Of a stretch of DNA of 64,000 nt, positions 35,433-43,941 are shown in pieces (position 1 is the stretch's first letter; each line of letters starts with the position of its first letter). Below the pieces are notes generated by a model, which did not search any database, was not told where the DNA came from, and saw nothing but the letters and a program-made list of their open reading frames with translations. Made by a program: the position numbers and the translations under genes. This DNA comes from Elusimicrobium sp. (GTDB lineage: Bacteria; Elusimicrobiota; Elusimicrobia; Elusimicrobiales; Elusimicrobiaceae). The DNA lies in NCBI GenBank assembly GCA_015062115.1, contig SUVG01000004.1, positions 124,001 to 188,000 on the forward strand, given 5' to 3'.

Positions 35433-36707
35433 ATGGGACATATTATCCTTATTCTTACCAATTTGGTGTTCCCTTTGGCGGCACTGGGCGTGGTGATAAG
35501 TTTTCTGTTATCGCCCCGGCGCGACCTATTAAAACACCTAACGCAAGAATTACGCGAACGCTTTGGCTTGGAGGCGGAAGGCTCCGTCATACAAGATGCT
35601 GTTTGGCTCCATTGTGCCAGCGTGGGGGAAGTGATGTCCATGAAGGAAGTAATTTCCCGCTTAAAAGATTTCTACGGAAAAGAAATTTTGGTAACCACCT
35701 CTACCCAAGCCGGGAAAGAAACCGCCTTAAAAAACCCGCAAATTAAGCAAGCCCTCTTGGTTCCGCTCGATTTTTACCCGTCCTGCAAGCGTTTTATCCG
35801 CTTGGCAAAACCGTACCGCTTATTTGTTGTCGAACGCGAAATTTGGCCTAACATGCTCTATGCCGCCGAAAAAGCGGGCGTGCCTACTGCCTTAATCAAC
35901 GGACGCATTTCCGCTAAATCGGCTACTGCCTACAAACTTATTAAACCGCTTTTTTCGCTTACTTTAGGAGGACTTCGCTTCGCCGCTTTGCAGGATAACG
36001 ATGCCGCGGCTCGCTATGCCGGGCTCGGTATTAAAAAAGAAAATATTTTTGTTTGCGGAAATGTAAAATACGATACCTTAAACGATCAACCCGCCAAAAT
36101 AAAAGAAGTGGAAAAAATCTTTACTGCGCTGGGTTGGAATAAAAATAAAATTTTAGTAATGGGCAGCACTCACCCGCAAGAGGAAACCATGCTGTTACGC
36201 GCCGCGCCGGAACTGATTAAAAAAGGAGTAAAAATCGTTTTTGCGCCGCGCCACCTGGAACGCATGCCCGAAATTACCGATGCCCTGCGCCAAAGCGGGT
36301 TGAAATACGCGCTTGTCAGCGAAAATAAATTTAATAAAAAAATCGATGTTTTGTGTGTAGATGTAATGGGCCTTTTGTCCTCCGTTTACGCAAAAGCCAC
36401 TCTTACTTTTGTGGGCGGTTCCGTGGCTCCCCGCGGAGCGCACAACTTATTGGAACCCGCCATTTTGTCTAAAACCGTTTTGTTTGGAAAGTATTTCTAT
36501 AACGCTCCCTTAACCGCAGAGGCCTTATTGGAATGCGGGGGGGGAGTCCTTGTAAATGAAAACAATTTCAAAGAAACCGTCCTGCGTTTGTTGGCCGATT
36601 CGGCACATTTGGAAAATATGTCCGGCAAGGCACGCACCGCAGCACTCGGTTTCAAAGGAGCAACCAATAAAATTATGGAAGTGGTAAAAGCCTATGAACA
36701 AAAATAA
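35433..36707 (+). CDS. waaA: 3-deoxy-D-manno-octulosonic acid (Kdo) transferase
   Basis: A 424-residue GT30 enzyme that adds Kdo to lipid IVA at the cytoplasmic face of the inner membrane. The N-terminal helix anchors it. WLHCASVGEV, VTTSTQAGKE and VEREIWPN are family signatures, as is GSTHPQEE in the C-terminal lobe. The EPAILSKTVLFG region completes the fold. It shows that the organism makes a lipopolysaccharide-like lipid. TATAAT (35421-35426) ends six bases before the ATG and no ribosome site is present, suggesting a leaderless message. The GT9 gene overlaps its end by 14 bases. Confidence 0.93.
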   Translation: MGHIILILTNLVFPLAALGVVISFLLSPRRDLLKHLTQELRERFGLEAEGSVIQDAVWLHCASVGEVMSMKEVISRLKDFYGKEILVTTSTQAGKETALKNPQIKQALLVPLDFYPSCKRFIRLAKPYRLFVVEREIWPNMLYAAEKAGVPTALINGRISAKSATAYKLIKPLFSLTLGGLRFAALQDNDAAARYAGLGIKKENIFVCGNVKYDTLNDQPAKIKEVEKIFTALGWNKNKILVMGSTHPQEETMLLRAAPELIKKGVKIVFAPRHLERMPEITDALRQSGLKYALVSENKFNKKIDVLCVDVMGLLSSVYAKATLTFVGGSVAPRGAHNLLEPAILSKTVLFGKYFYNAPLTAEALLECGGGVLVNENNFKETVLRLLADSAHLENMSGKARTAALGFKGATNKIMEVVKAYEQK

Positions 36708-38232
36708 ACCCAACATTTTAGTTATCCGCTTATCTTCTTTGGGCGATATTGTGCTATCTTCGCCCGTGTATAAAAACATCAAAGCCGCTTGGCCCGATGC
36801 CCGTATTACCCTACTGGTAAAACCTCAATTTGCCCAAGCCTTGGCGGGCCACCCCGATATCGACGAAATTATGGTGGCTAAAAAAAGTTTATTTGCCAAT
36901 ATCCGCCAAATTCGTGCCGGACACTTTACACACTTGTTGGACTTGCATGTAACCTTAAAAACCATGCTCATGAGTTTCTTCAGCAAAATTTCCAACCGTA
37001 TCCGCTACGATAAAAACTCCATTGCCCGCCGTATGTTTGTGCGTTTCCACAAAACTTCGCCGGTATTGGAAAGACATACCTTGGATAAATATTTGGAAGC
37101 CCTGAAACTTTGGAATATCGAAATTAAATACAGAGAACCGAAACTCGGCGACTGGGCCTACAAAAATGCCGAAGTAAACGGTAAAAAAGTGCGCAAAATT
37201 GCCATTTTCCAAACTTCTTTTATCGGTGATAGCGTACTGACTACCCCGTTAGTGAAGAAAACCGCTAAACTCTTCCCCGATTCCAAAATTGTAGTCATTA
37301 CCCGCCCTCAAACGGACGAAATTTTCCGCCCCATGAAGGAAGTAAGCGAAGTAATCCTCAATGATAAAAAAGGCTGGAACAAACTTGCCGGTATTTGGAA
37401 AACGGCTCAAGCCATTAAAAAAGCGGGTGTGGATATTATTTTGGTACCCCACCGCAGTTTTAGAAGTGCCTTAATCGCCTGGCTTTCCGGCGTACCGGTA
37501 CGCATCGGCTTTACCTCCAGTGAAGGTTGGTTCCTTTATACCAAAACCGTTCCGTTCTCTTGGATGATTCACGATGCGGAACGCAACCTCTCTCTCTTAC
37601 AAGGTATTGTAAAAGAAAAATTTACCGCCGAAAAATTAAATATGCGCTACACCCCTTCCGCCGAAGAAAATGTGGCACGCCTGATGAAAGATTTTAACTT
37701 AGAAGGCAAAACCTTGGTCGGTATTCATGCCGGCAGTGCCTGGCCGACCAAATGCTGGCCGATGGACTATTTCGTAAAACTCATCAGCCGCTTACAAACC
37801 GAAATGGGTGTAAAAGTGGTTCTTGTGGGAGGCGGTAAAAAAGACGCCGACTTGGGTGAAAAAATCTGCCAACTTTCCGAAGGCCATGCCGCTAATCTGT
37901 GCGGAAAAACCAGCCTGTCTGACTTGATGGCTCTTATGGAACATTTCAAACTGTTTATCACCAACGATTCCGGCCCGATGCATATTGCCACCGCGTTTGA
38001 TGTACCCACTTTGGCCATTTTCGGCCCTACCACGCGCGAACTCGGTTTCTTCCCGTATGGGGAAGGGCACCGCGTGTTAGAGGTGGAAAACTTGCCTTGC
38101 CGCCCCTGTGCGCTCCACGGCGGAAAGAAATGCCCGCTTGGACACTTCAAGTGCATGCGCGATATCTTGCCCGAACGTGCCTTTGAAAACGCCAAAGAAA
38201 TGTTGGAAAAACAAGGCATTACGGCAAAATAA
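36694..38232 (+). CDS. GT9 heptosyltransferase-like enzyme with a duplicated N-terminal lobe, 512 aa
   Basis: Family 9 glycosyltransferases are about 350 residues. Here residues 1-160 form a first acceptor-type lobe (IRLSSLGDIVLSSP). Residues 165-335 form a second one (FQTSFIGDSVLTTP), and 340-512 the donor lobe (GIHAGSAWPTKCWP, NDSGPMHIA, FGPTTRE). The last 170 residues plus the second lobe are a complete enzyme, so an extra N-terminal lobe has been added. A cysteine-rich tail (CRPCALHGGKKCP) is typical of GT9. It probably adds heptose or a similar sugar to the core, as it overlaps waaA by 14 bases. Confidence 0.87.
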   Translation: MNKNKPNILVIRLSSLGDIVLSSPVYKNIKAAWPDARITLLVKPQFAQALAGHPDIDEIMVAKKSLFANIRQIRAGHFTHLLDLHVTLKTMLMSFFSKISNRIRYDKNSIARRMFVRFHKTSPVLERHTLDKYLEALKLWNIEIKYREPKLGDWAYKNAEVNGKKVRKIAIFQTSFIGDSVLTTPLVKKTAKLFPDSKIVVITRPQTDEIFRPMKEVSEVILNDKKGWNKLAGIWKTAQAIKKAGVDIILVPHRSFRSALIAWLSGVPVRIGFTSSEGWFLYTKTVPFSWMIHDAERNLSLLQGIVKEKFTAEKLNMRYTPSAEENVARLMKDFNLEGKTLVGIHAGSAWPTKCWPMDYFVKLISRLQTEMGVKVVLVGGGKKDADLGEKICQLSEGHAANLCGKTSLSDLMALMEHFKLFITNDSGPMHIATAFDVPTLAIFGPTTRELGFFPYGEGHRVLEVENLPCRPCALHGGKKCPLGHFKCMRDILPERAFENAKEMLEKQGITAK

Positions 38233-38254
38233 TTTTTTTTCACACCACTTCCCA

Positions 38255-38287
38255 AAAGGGCCTACCCAAACGGTAGGCCCTTTTTTT
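38255..38287 (+). terminator. Intrinsic terminator of the waaA operon
   Basis: A 12-bp stem (38255-38266 with 38272-38283) AAAGGGCCTACC/GGTAGGCCCTTT runs into seven T. Its left arm AAGGGCC can also pair with GGCCCTT at 38306-38312 in the downstream promoter element. Confidence 0.85.
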
Positions 38288-38296
38288 ATTTTTCCT

Positions 38297-38339
38297 GGGT
38301 CCTTCGGCCCTTGGATATAAGTTGGCAATTTCTTACTAT
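38297..38339 (+). promoter_or_regulatory. GGGTC promoter module, copy 3
   Basis: GGGTCCTTCGGCCC (38297-38310) directly touches the -35 TTGGAT (38311-38316). A 17-base spacer leads to the -10 TACTAT (38334-38339). It lies 34 bases before the start of the 1632-residue secreted protein. Confidence 0.6.
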
Positions 38340-38372
38340 ATGAGTATAACTAGTTATCTAAAGGGAGCCCTT

Positions 38373-41300
38373 ATGTTCCAACACTACTTACGCCTATTTC
38401 TTGCTTTTGTATTTTTTATTAACATTTTTACACCTTCTTTACTTCAGGCTCAACAGGCCACCGACGGAAAGAGAAGACGGATTTTGAGCACTTCCACGAG
38501 CAGACAAGAACTAGAACTTATGCGCTGGGATTACTATTCGCTCCCTCAGGATAATACAAGAGTTGTTGATACCTCCCAATTGCGCCCAATCAATACCATA
38601 AAGAATCCCGGACTCCCTATAGAAACAGATTCTTCTATCCCTGCTGTCAGACAATACATTAGCCAACGATTAGAAAATAAGGTAAACGAAAGGATAAGTG
38701 ACGAAGGACTTAGCAGGCTTGAATCAATGGAACCGCTTGCTCTGTATGAAATGCATGTCTTGCACGACCGAAGGAATTTTCTCCAAGCAGAAAAAGCGCT
38801 GTTAAAACAAGTGAAAGCAGAACATGAGTCCGGAAAATTGGACTTAACAGATACCGAACGAATATGGAAAGCGACCAAAACTGCGAAAATTCTTAACTTG
38901 CTGGAGGAAGGGAGTCAAGAGTATTCCGCAAAAAACGCTGTTAAGAGAGATAACACTTATGTCGCGCCGCCGGTTATTTTTACAAGACCGTTACCTGAAC
39001 CTAAAGGTACGAAAAAAATCTTCCCGCTAGAAGCCTTATATAACGAAGATAACTTACATATCGGTTGGATAAAGTATTTTTTGTCCGGCGAAGAGAAATT
39101 TTTGCTTCAAAATTTTGCCTATAAGTGGTCCGATTTGCGTTATTTCTATTCCTCAACTCCTAAGATGGTTTCTAAACTCAACAGTTTTACCGGCAGATAT
39201 GACAATATCAAAGAAACTCAACCCAACTTTCTTAATGCTTGGTTCAAATATTTTACCACTGGCCCGGCTAAGGAAATTACTAAATACGAAACAGATCTTT
39301 TGCGATATTTTGTCGTTGAAAGAAAGCATTCTTTGGAAGAAGTGGCCGAAGCCGCAATTTACTTTACAGATTTACTTGACCCGCAAGAATTTGCTTCTTT
39401 TGCGGGAGAAGAGAGAGAATTTATTATCCAAGAATTTTTGGAAGTGGAAGAAATTCTTAAAAAACGCTTGTATTCCATAAAAGGAAAAAACTGGGAAGCT
39501 GTCAACGCTCGCGGCGCACTTCGCCTGGCGTTGTGGAACTTATACAAATTCTACTATCAAACGGGTATCAAAGAAACCAGCGGCATGGAAGCCCCGCTTG
39601 ATGAATTATTAAAAGGCATGCAGATTGGGTGGAATTACTACAAGCACACCACTTTTTCCTTCCCCAAAGAACATTATCAACCCGCCAAGGTTTTCCCATT
39701 AGCGGCGGAAGGTTCCTTTGGAGACAAACTTTGCAAAGAAGCCATAGAAGAAGCAAAAAGCGTAGACGGGAACCAAGAAGTCTATCACACAGCTTTGCAG
39801 TATGCCGCCATCCTTTTAATGCAAGCAAAAGGAAACATTTTACCCTTAATGCGCTATGTGGACCAAAACAAAGAATCCGTTGACTTGACCAGCCCCGTTG
39901 TGAGCGACTCGGCCGTCGTTTTACAAACAGCGGCTAATGAAGCCTACCAAGATCCTTTCAAATTGGCTCTTTTTATCGGTGCGTTACGGATTTTATCTGC
40001 CCCTGTCGAATTTTCTATGCGCACGCGTTTGTCCGCGGTGGAACACGCTTCCTTACTCTACGGTAATACTCCGCGTAAAAAACAATCTATCCCGGCATTA
40101 GATGACAAAATTAAAGCTCAGTTAGAAAAAGACAAAGCCTATTTTGCCGAAATGACAGGCAAACTGTATTGCTTTATGTTATTCACTTATAAGCGAAATG
40201 ATTCCTTCGAGTTGGACTCCGATAATTTCGCAACTTTAGTTACTTCATTAAATTCAACCTATTACGATTTTTATTACCCGGACGGTCCCATAATTCAAGC
40301 AGCTGGGTCTCCTTCCATTTTGCCTAAAAATATGGATAATGAGAGAGCCTACTGCCAGCCCTATGATCATGTTAAAGTTTTAGAAAACAAAAAAATAGAT
40401 GAAATGGAAGAGGCCGTTGCCATGTTTGTGGTAGATGCCGGACTGTGGATTGTCGGCGGATGGGTTATTGGTGCTTTATTCAAAGGCGTTTCTATTGTAA
40501 TTCGTTCTTCTTGGGTAGCCTTAAAAGCAACGCCCAAGGCGCTTGGAGCCGTCAATACAGTTAGAAAAGGGCGCAAAATACAGGCCGCCGTTATCGAATA
40601 CAAAAAAGCCTACCGCTATAGTAACTATATGCGTAATGTGGCTAAAAACAGCACTGTTACCCAAACTTATACAAGAGCAAATACTGCCGCCCGTACGGCC
40701 AAAGGAGCCTCCACCGCTCAGCAAAGCAGCCGTGCTGCCACAACCGTCACTGCTCAGGGGGGGAAAGGGGCAACAACTATTACAAGCCAAGGAGCAAAAG
40801 GAGCAGGCACCGCAACATCCGCTTCTGCCGGAGCATCTTCTGCGACCTCCGGCTCTGCTGCCGGCACTGTCGGCCGCGAAACAACCAGAGCTGTTACCAA
40901 AAAAAGCCAACTTATTTATAGCGACTGGAACCCTTTTAGAAACCCGAAACAACTTACTAACTTAACACGCACGGAATACAGACCTTTTACCAGCGAACCG
41001 TTGACTTGGCGTTTAACGGATGAATCGCTTGCCCTGTTTAATGCCGAAAGAGGTATCCGCAACTATGATATTCTGCGCAAAATGAGGGGAGTGGATCAAT
41101 TTGGAAATACCATGAAATTCTTTGAACCGTTGCCCGCTTCCAGATTATTCTCCTTCAATCCCACTATCGCCCAAAGAGAACTGGGTGTGATGACCCAGTA
41201 TGTCCAAAACGGAGGATTAAAAGAATTAAATATATGGGGGTTAACCGAATCGGGAAATTTAGTACAGATGATAGGCCCGCTGGGTAAACCCGTGGGGAAC

Positions 41301-43271
41301 CCGCTTATTACCCGGGTTTTTGCCGCAGACCAGGGTTTCACAAAATTAGCCTTGAACAACCCTGCTTCCTTTATGAGGCTGGCAGCCTCGCCCAACAAAC
41401 CGGCTGTAGGATTGATCAGCGAATTAAGCTTTCCGCTTTCTTCGGAAAGTATTGCCTTAAGTTTTTTAAGAAAAGGCTATGGCCTTTCGGGCAAAAATTT
41501 GTTTACAAAGGCCCTACTCCCGACTTCTTGGAAAACCTTACCCCTGGCCGAGTGGAATTACATTAAGAGATCTTGGAAACCCACTCTTACACTCTTCGGG
41601 GCTTGGGAAGCTGGAGATATTATTGCAGAACCGTTAATTACACAATGGCAAGAAAAAACACTTCTTTCTTTAACCAACAAAGCGATGACTCCCTATTCTG
41701 GTATTTTTGATGAAGCAGGTAAATGGGGGAAAGCGTTAACAGAATTGAATTACAAAAATGGCTCTATTCCGCCCGCATCGGCTCATTTAGCAAGTGATTT
41801 AGCCGACAACAACAAAGACCCCGAGTATTTATTCCCGCTTCTGGCGGGGGGAATCGGTACCGGTCTTGATTATGTAGATATTTGGAAAGATATTCCCCTT
41901 ATCGGCAATATGACAGATTGGATTGGAAAATCTCTCATGTCTCTGGGCCAAGAGATATCCTCTGTTCCCGGCGGAGAATACTTGTCGCTTCCCTTTATCT
42001 TAACCAGCCTGCCTTTTCAAGGGGCAGAACCTTTGAAAATGATGGGAGGAATTGAAGTTCCCCAAGAAGCCAAAGATATGTTAAGCGAGCAAACCGAACA
42101 TCGAGCTTGGAAGACTCGTACGGATACCAACAAAATAAAACGTTCCTATAGAAAAATGGCAGAAAGTATGTATGAAAATGCAAGTCAAGTCATTTTTGAG
42201 AACGTTCCTAAAGAGCGCCGAAAAGACGTTCAAGAAGCCTTTGGAGATTTGTTGGCTGAATATAAACGCGACCTTACAGAAGCTGTTAAAAAACCCGAAA
42301 CAGCTAACGATATCATGCCTATTACGGAAAAGTTCAATCAAAACTTTTGGTTGCGTTCCCACGAAGTTAACTTTAGAGAATTAAAAAATTTGGCAAAAGA
42401 AAATCTAAATACCGAACTAAGAAAACCGGTTTTAACCAAAATAGATCAGGCCATGAAAGAGATTGATACGATCCGGCAAGGGGATTCTATTTTGTCGGAA
42501 GCCGAAAAAGAAGAAAAAGAAAAACAATTAACCGGTATCTATAATAATGCCGTTTTAGCATTAAGAGAACAAATATATATAGCCAAAATAATGAAAGAAA
42601 TTGAAAATGCAAATCAAGCCTACTATATTAAATTTGTTCAGTCTTCTTTTGCAAAGGTTTCTCAAAATATACAACCTGAGAAATTTGATGACTATTTCCA
42701 ACACTTGGAAACAAATTTGGCTAATGGCTTTTCTATCCTTGAGTTTTGGGTATATTACAAAGAGGCCTTTGTCACAATGCAATCTCAAGCAAGGGAATTA
42801 GGAAATGAAGAATTATGGGGAGAAATCGAACAAGTTTTAGGGAAAGTAGAAGAATACTTAAATGATCCCAAACCTTTAACAGCGGAGCAACAGATAGAAA
42901 TAAACAACGCTTACCGTACCCTGCATTCCAAGCTAAAAAAATCTCTGGAACAAAATATCATTTTGTGGGAAAAAACAATCTTGGCTGATATTAACAATTT
43001 TGGAACCAAGGTTCAAACTTACATTGTTTCTTGGAAAAATAAAGAAGCACGCAAAGAGGCCGAAGCGGCTATCGAAACCTTTGTGCAACAAGCCACGGCT
43101 GTTGTAAAAGGGGAAGGTTTGGTATCCGACAAAAACAATCAACTCAGAGCACTTCTATCCGCCATACAAAAGCAATTACAAAAAATCTATAATGAAAAAG
43201 AGTTGCAACAGGAAATGAAGGAAGAACTCTTACCTTCCAGCAATACTGACCTACATACCCAAGCGTATTAA
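38373..43271 (+). CDS. Giant secreted protein of unknown function, 1632 aa
   Basis: I recognise no family. I start it at 38373, where GGGAG precedes the ATG and a signal peptide (ending LLQA-QQ) follows. Residues 25-680 are mainly helical and tyrosine-rich. A hydrophobic helix lies near residues 685-720 (WIVGGWVIGALF). Residues 766-845 are a low-complexity Ala/Thr/Ser/Gly/Gln stretch, probably a flexible linker. Residues 1220-1620 are rich in Lys and Glu and look like a long coiled coil. Base composition is like the neighbours, with no sign of recent transfer. It has its own GGGTC promoter module and terminator, so it is a single-gene unit. Confidence 0.75.
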   Translation: MFQHYLRLFLAFVFFINIFTPSLLQAQQATDGKRRRILSTSTSRQELELMRWDYYSLPQDNTRVVDTSQLRPINTIKNPGLPIETDSSIPAVRQYISQRLENKVNERISDEGLSRLESMEPLALYEMHVLHDRRNFLQAEKALLKQVKAEHESGKLDLTDTERIWKATKTAKILNLLEEGSQEYSAKNAVKRDNTYVAPPVIFTRPLPEPKGTKKIFPLEALYNEDNLHIGWIKYFLSGEEKFLLQNFAYKWSDLRYFYSSTPKMVSKLNSFTGRYDNIKETQPNFLNAWFKYFTTGPAKEITKYETDLLRYFVVERKHSLEEVAEAAIYFTDLLDPQEFASFAGEEREFIIQEFLEVEEILKKRLYSIKGKNWEAVNARGALRLALWNLYKFYYQTGIKETSGMEAPLDELLKGMQIGWNYYKHTTFSFPKEHYQPAKVFPLAAEGSFGDKLCKEAIEEAKSVDGNQEVYHTALQYAAILLMQAKGNILPLMRYVDQNKESVDLTSPVVSDSAVVLQTAANEAYQDPFKLALFIGALRILSAPVEFSMRTRLSAVEHASLLYGNTPRKKQSIPALDDKIKAQLEKDKAYFAEMTGKLYCFMLFTYKRNDSFELDSDNFATLVTSLNSTYYDFYYPDGPIIQAAGSPSILPKNMDNERAYCQPYDHVKVLENKKIDEMEEAVAMFVVDAGLWIVGGWVIGALFKGVSIVIRSSWVALKATPKALGAVNTVRKGRKIQAAVIEYKKAYRYSNYMRNVAKNSTVTQTYTRANTAARTAKGASTAQQSSRAATTVTAQGGKGATTITSQGAKGAGTATSASAGASSATSGSAAGTVGRETTRAVTKKSQLIYSDWNPFRNPKQLTNLTRTEYRPFTSEPLTWRLTDESLALFNAERGIRNYDILRKMRGVDQFGNTMKFFEPLPASRLFSFNPTIAQRELGVMTQYVQNGGLKELNIWGLTESGNLVQMIGPLGKPVGNPLITRVFAADQGFTKLALNNPASFMRLAASPNKPAVGLISELSFPLSSESIALSFLRKGYGLSGKNLFTKALLPTSWKTLPLAEWNYIKRSWKPTLTLFGAWEAGDIIAEPLITQWQEKTLLSLTNKAMTPYSGIFDEAGKWGKALTELNYKNGSIPPASAHLASDLADNNKDPEYLFPLLAGGIGTGLDYVDIWKDIPLIGNMTDWIGKSLMSLGQEISSVPGGEYLSLPFILTSLPFQGAEPLKMMGGIEVPQEAKDMLSEQTEHRAWKTRTDTNKIKRSYRKMAESMYENASQVIFENVPKERRKDVQEAFGDLLAEYKRDLTEAVKKPETANDIMPITEKFNQNFWLRSHEVNFRELKNLAKENLNTELRKPVLTKIDQAMKEIDTIRQGDSILSEAEKEEKEKQLTGIYNNAVLALREQIYIAKIMKEIENANQAYYIKFVQSSFAKVSQNIQPEKFDDYFQHLETNLANGFSILEFWVYYKEAFVTMQSQARELGNEELWGEIEQVLGKVEEYLNDPKPLTAEQQIEINNAYRTLHSKLKKSLEQNIILWEKTILADINNFGTKVQTYIVSWKNKEARKEAEAAIETFVQQATAVVKGEGLVSDKNNQLRALLSAIQKQLQKIYNEKELQQEMKEELLPSSNTDLHTQAY

Positions 43272-43286
43272 AGCTATGTAAAGAAG

Positions 43287-43316
43287 AACCCCCGGTAAAT
43301 GCCGGGGGTTTTTGTT
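43287..43316 (+). terminator. Intrinsic terminator
   Basis: AACCCCCGG/CCGGGGGTT stem followed by TTTTGTTTTT after the giant secreted-protein gene; it also lies past the end of the convergent gene at 43322. Confidence 0.85.
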
Positions 43317-43321
43317 TTTAA

Positions 43322-43780
43322 CTAAAACTCAATTTCGGGTTGTTCTTCCAAAATAGTCAAAGTGTCCTGAAACAATTTTTTTATCTCTTTTATTTTGCTA
43401 AACGGCAACCAAATTCCTTTGCGAGAGCGGGAACCTTCCTGCGTTTGATAAAAAGTCAATCCCACTTTTCCGCGAAAACCCGCTAAACCAACCACTACAC
43501 AAATTCCCGGGCGTTTGGCAAATTTACCGATATCTCCCAGTTTTACATCACTTTCCCTGTCGGGCAGAGCCGCTATCATGGGAATAAGTACCCGGGCAAT
43601 TTCGGGAGTAAGCGTGATGCCGTCTCTTGTAGCACCGCTAAATCCGTCCGTCTGCAAATAACGACGGATAGACACATAACGAAATCCGCGATAAGCATCT
43701 ATACTAAAGAGGACTTCTTCGTTTTCTTCAAGCGGCAAAATGCCGATTTCTCTTAATAAAGTGAAACTGCTTTCGCTCAT
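43322..43780 (-). CDS. Protein with two PC4-like (p15 coactivator) segments
   Basis: A 152-residue protein. Residues 20-65 (SIDAYRGFRYVSIRRYLQTD, then GITLTPEIARVLI) match the beta-strand-plus-helix pattern of PC4/p15 single-strand DNA-binding domains. Residues 95-150 (VGLTFYQTQ, then KGIWLPFSKIKEIKKLF) look like a second, more divergent copy. Bacterial PC4 proteins usually have one domain and dimerise; a tandem would form the dimer within one chain. I take the ATG at 43780 rather than 43795. It is transcribed divergently from the kinase gene. DNA or RNA binding is inference. Confidence 0.65.
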   Translation of the reverse strand: MSESSFTLLREIGILPLEENEEVLFSIDAYRGFRYVSIRRYLQTDGFSGATRDGITLTPEIARVLIPMIAALPDRESDVKLGDIGKFAKRPGICVVVGLAGFRGKVGLTFYQTQEGSRSRKGIWLPFSKIKEIKKLFQDTLTILEEQPEIEF

Positions 43781-43820
43781 AAGGAACCCTCTCAAAAAAA
43801 AATACTAAACTCCCCCTGTA

Positions 43821-43905
43821 TTGACACGACAAAATATGATATCATAATCGTGACAGATATATTTTATTGCTTGATTGAGATAAAATCAAGCGGTTTTTGT
43901 ATAAT
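43821..43905 (+). promoter_or_regulatory. Promoter and leader hairpin of the kinase-phosphatase operon
   Basis: TTGACA at 43823 with an AT-rich -10 region (TATCATAATC) is followed by a hairpin GCTTGAT/ATCAAGC (43869-43875 with 43885-43891) running into GGTTTTTG. A second -10-like TATAAT lies at 43900-43905. The hairpin could be a weak terminator between two promoters. Confidence 0.4.
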
Positions 43906-43941
43906 AAAAAAAAGTACTTTTTATTTTCTTAAAGGACAATT

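Noticed and set aside
37767-38255. 162-aa minus-strand frame over the GT9 gene
   Set aside because: Antisense shadow; the terminator hairpin overlaps its start.
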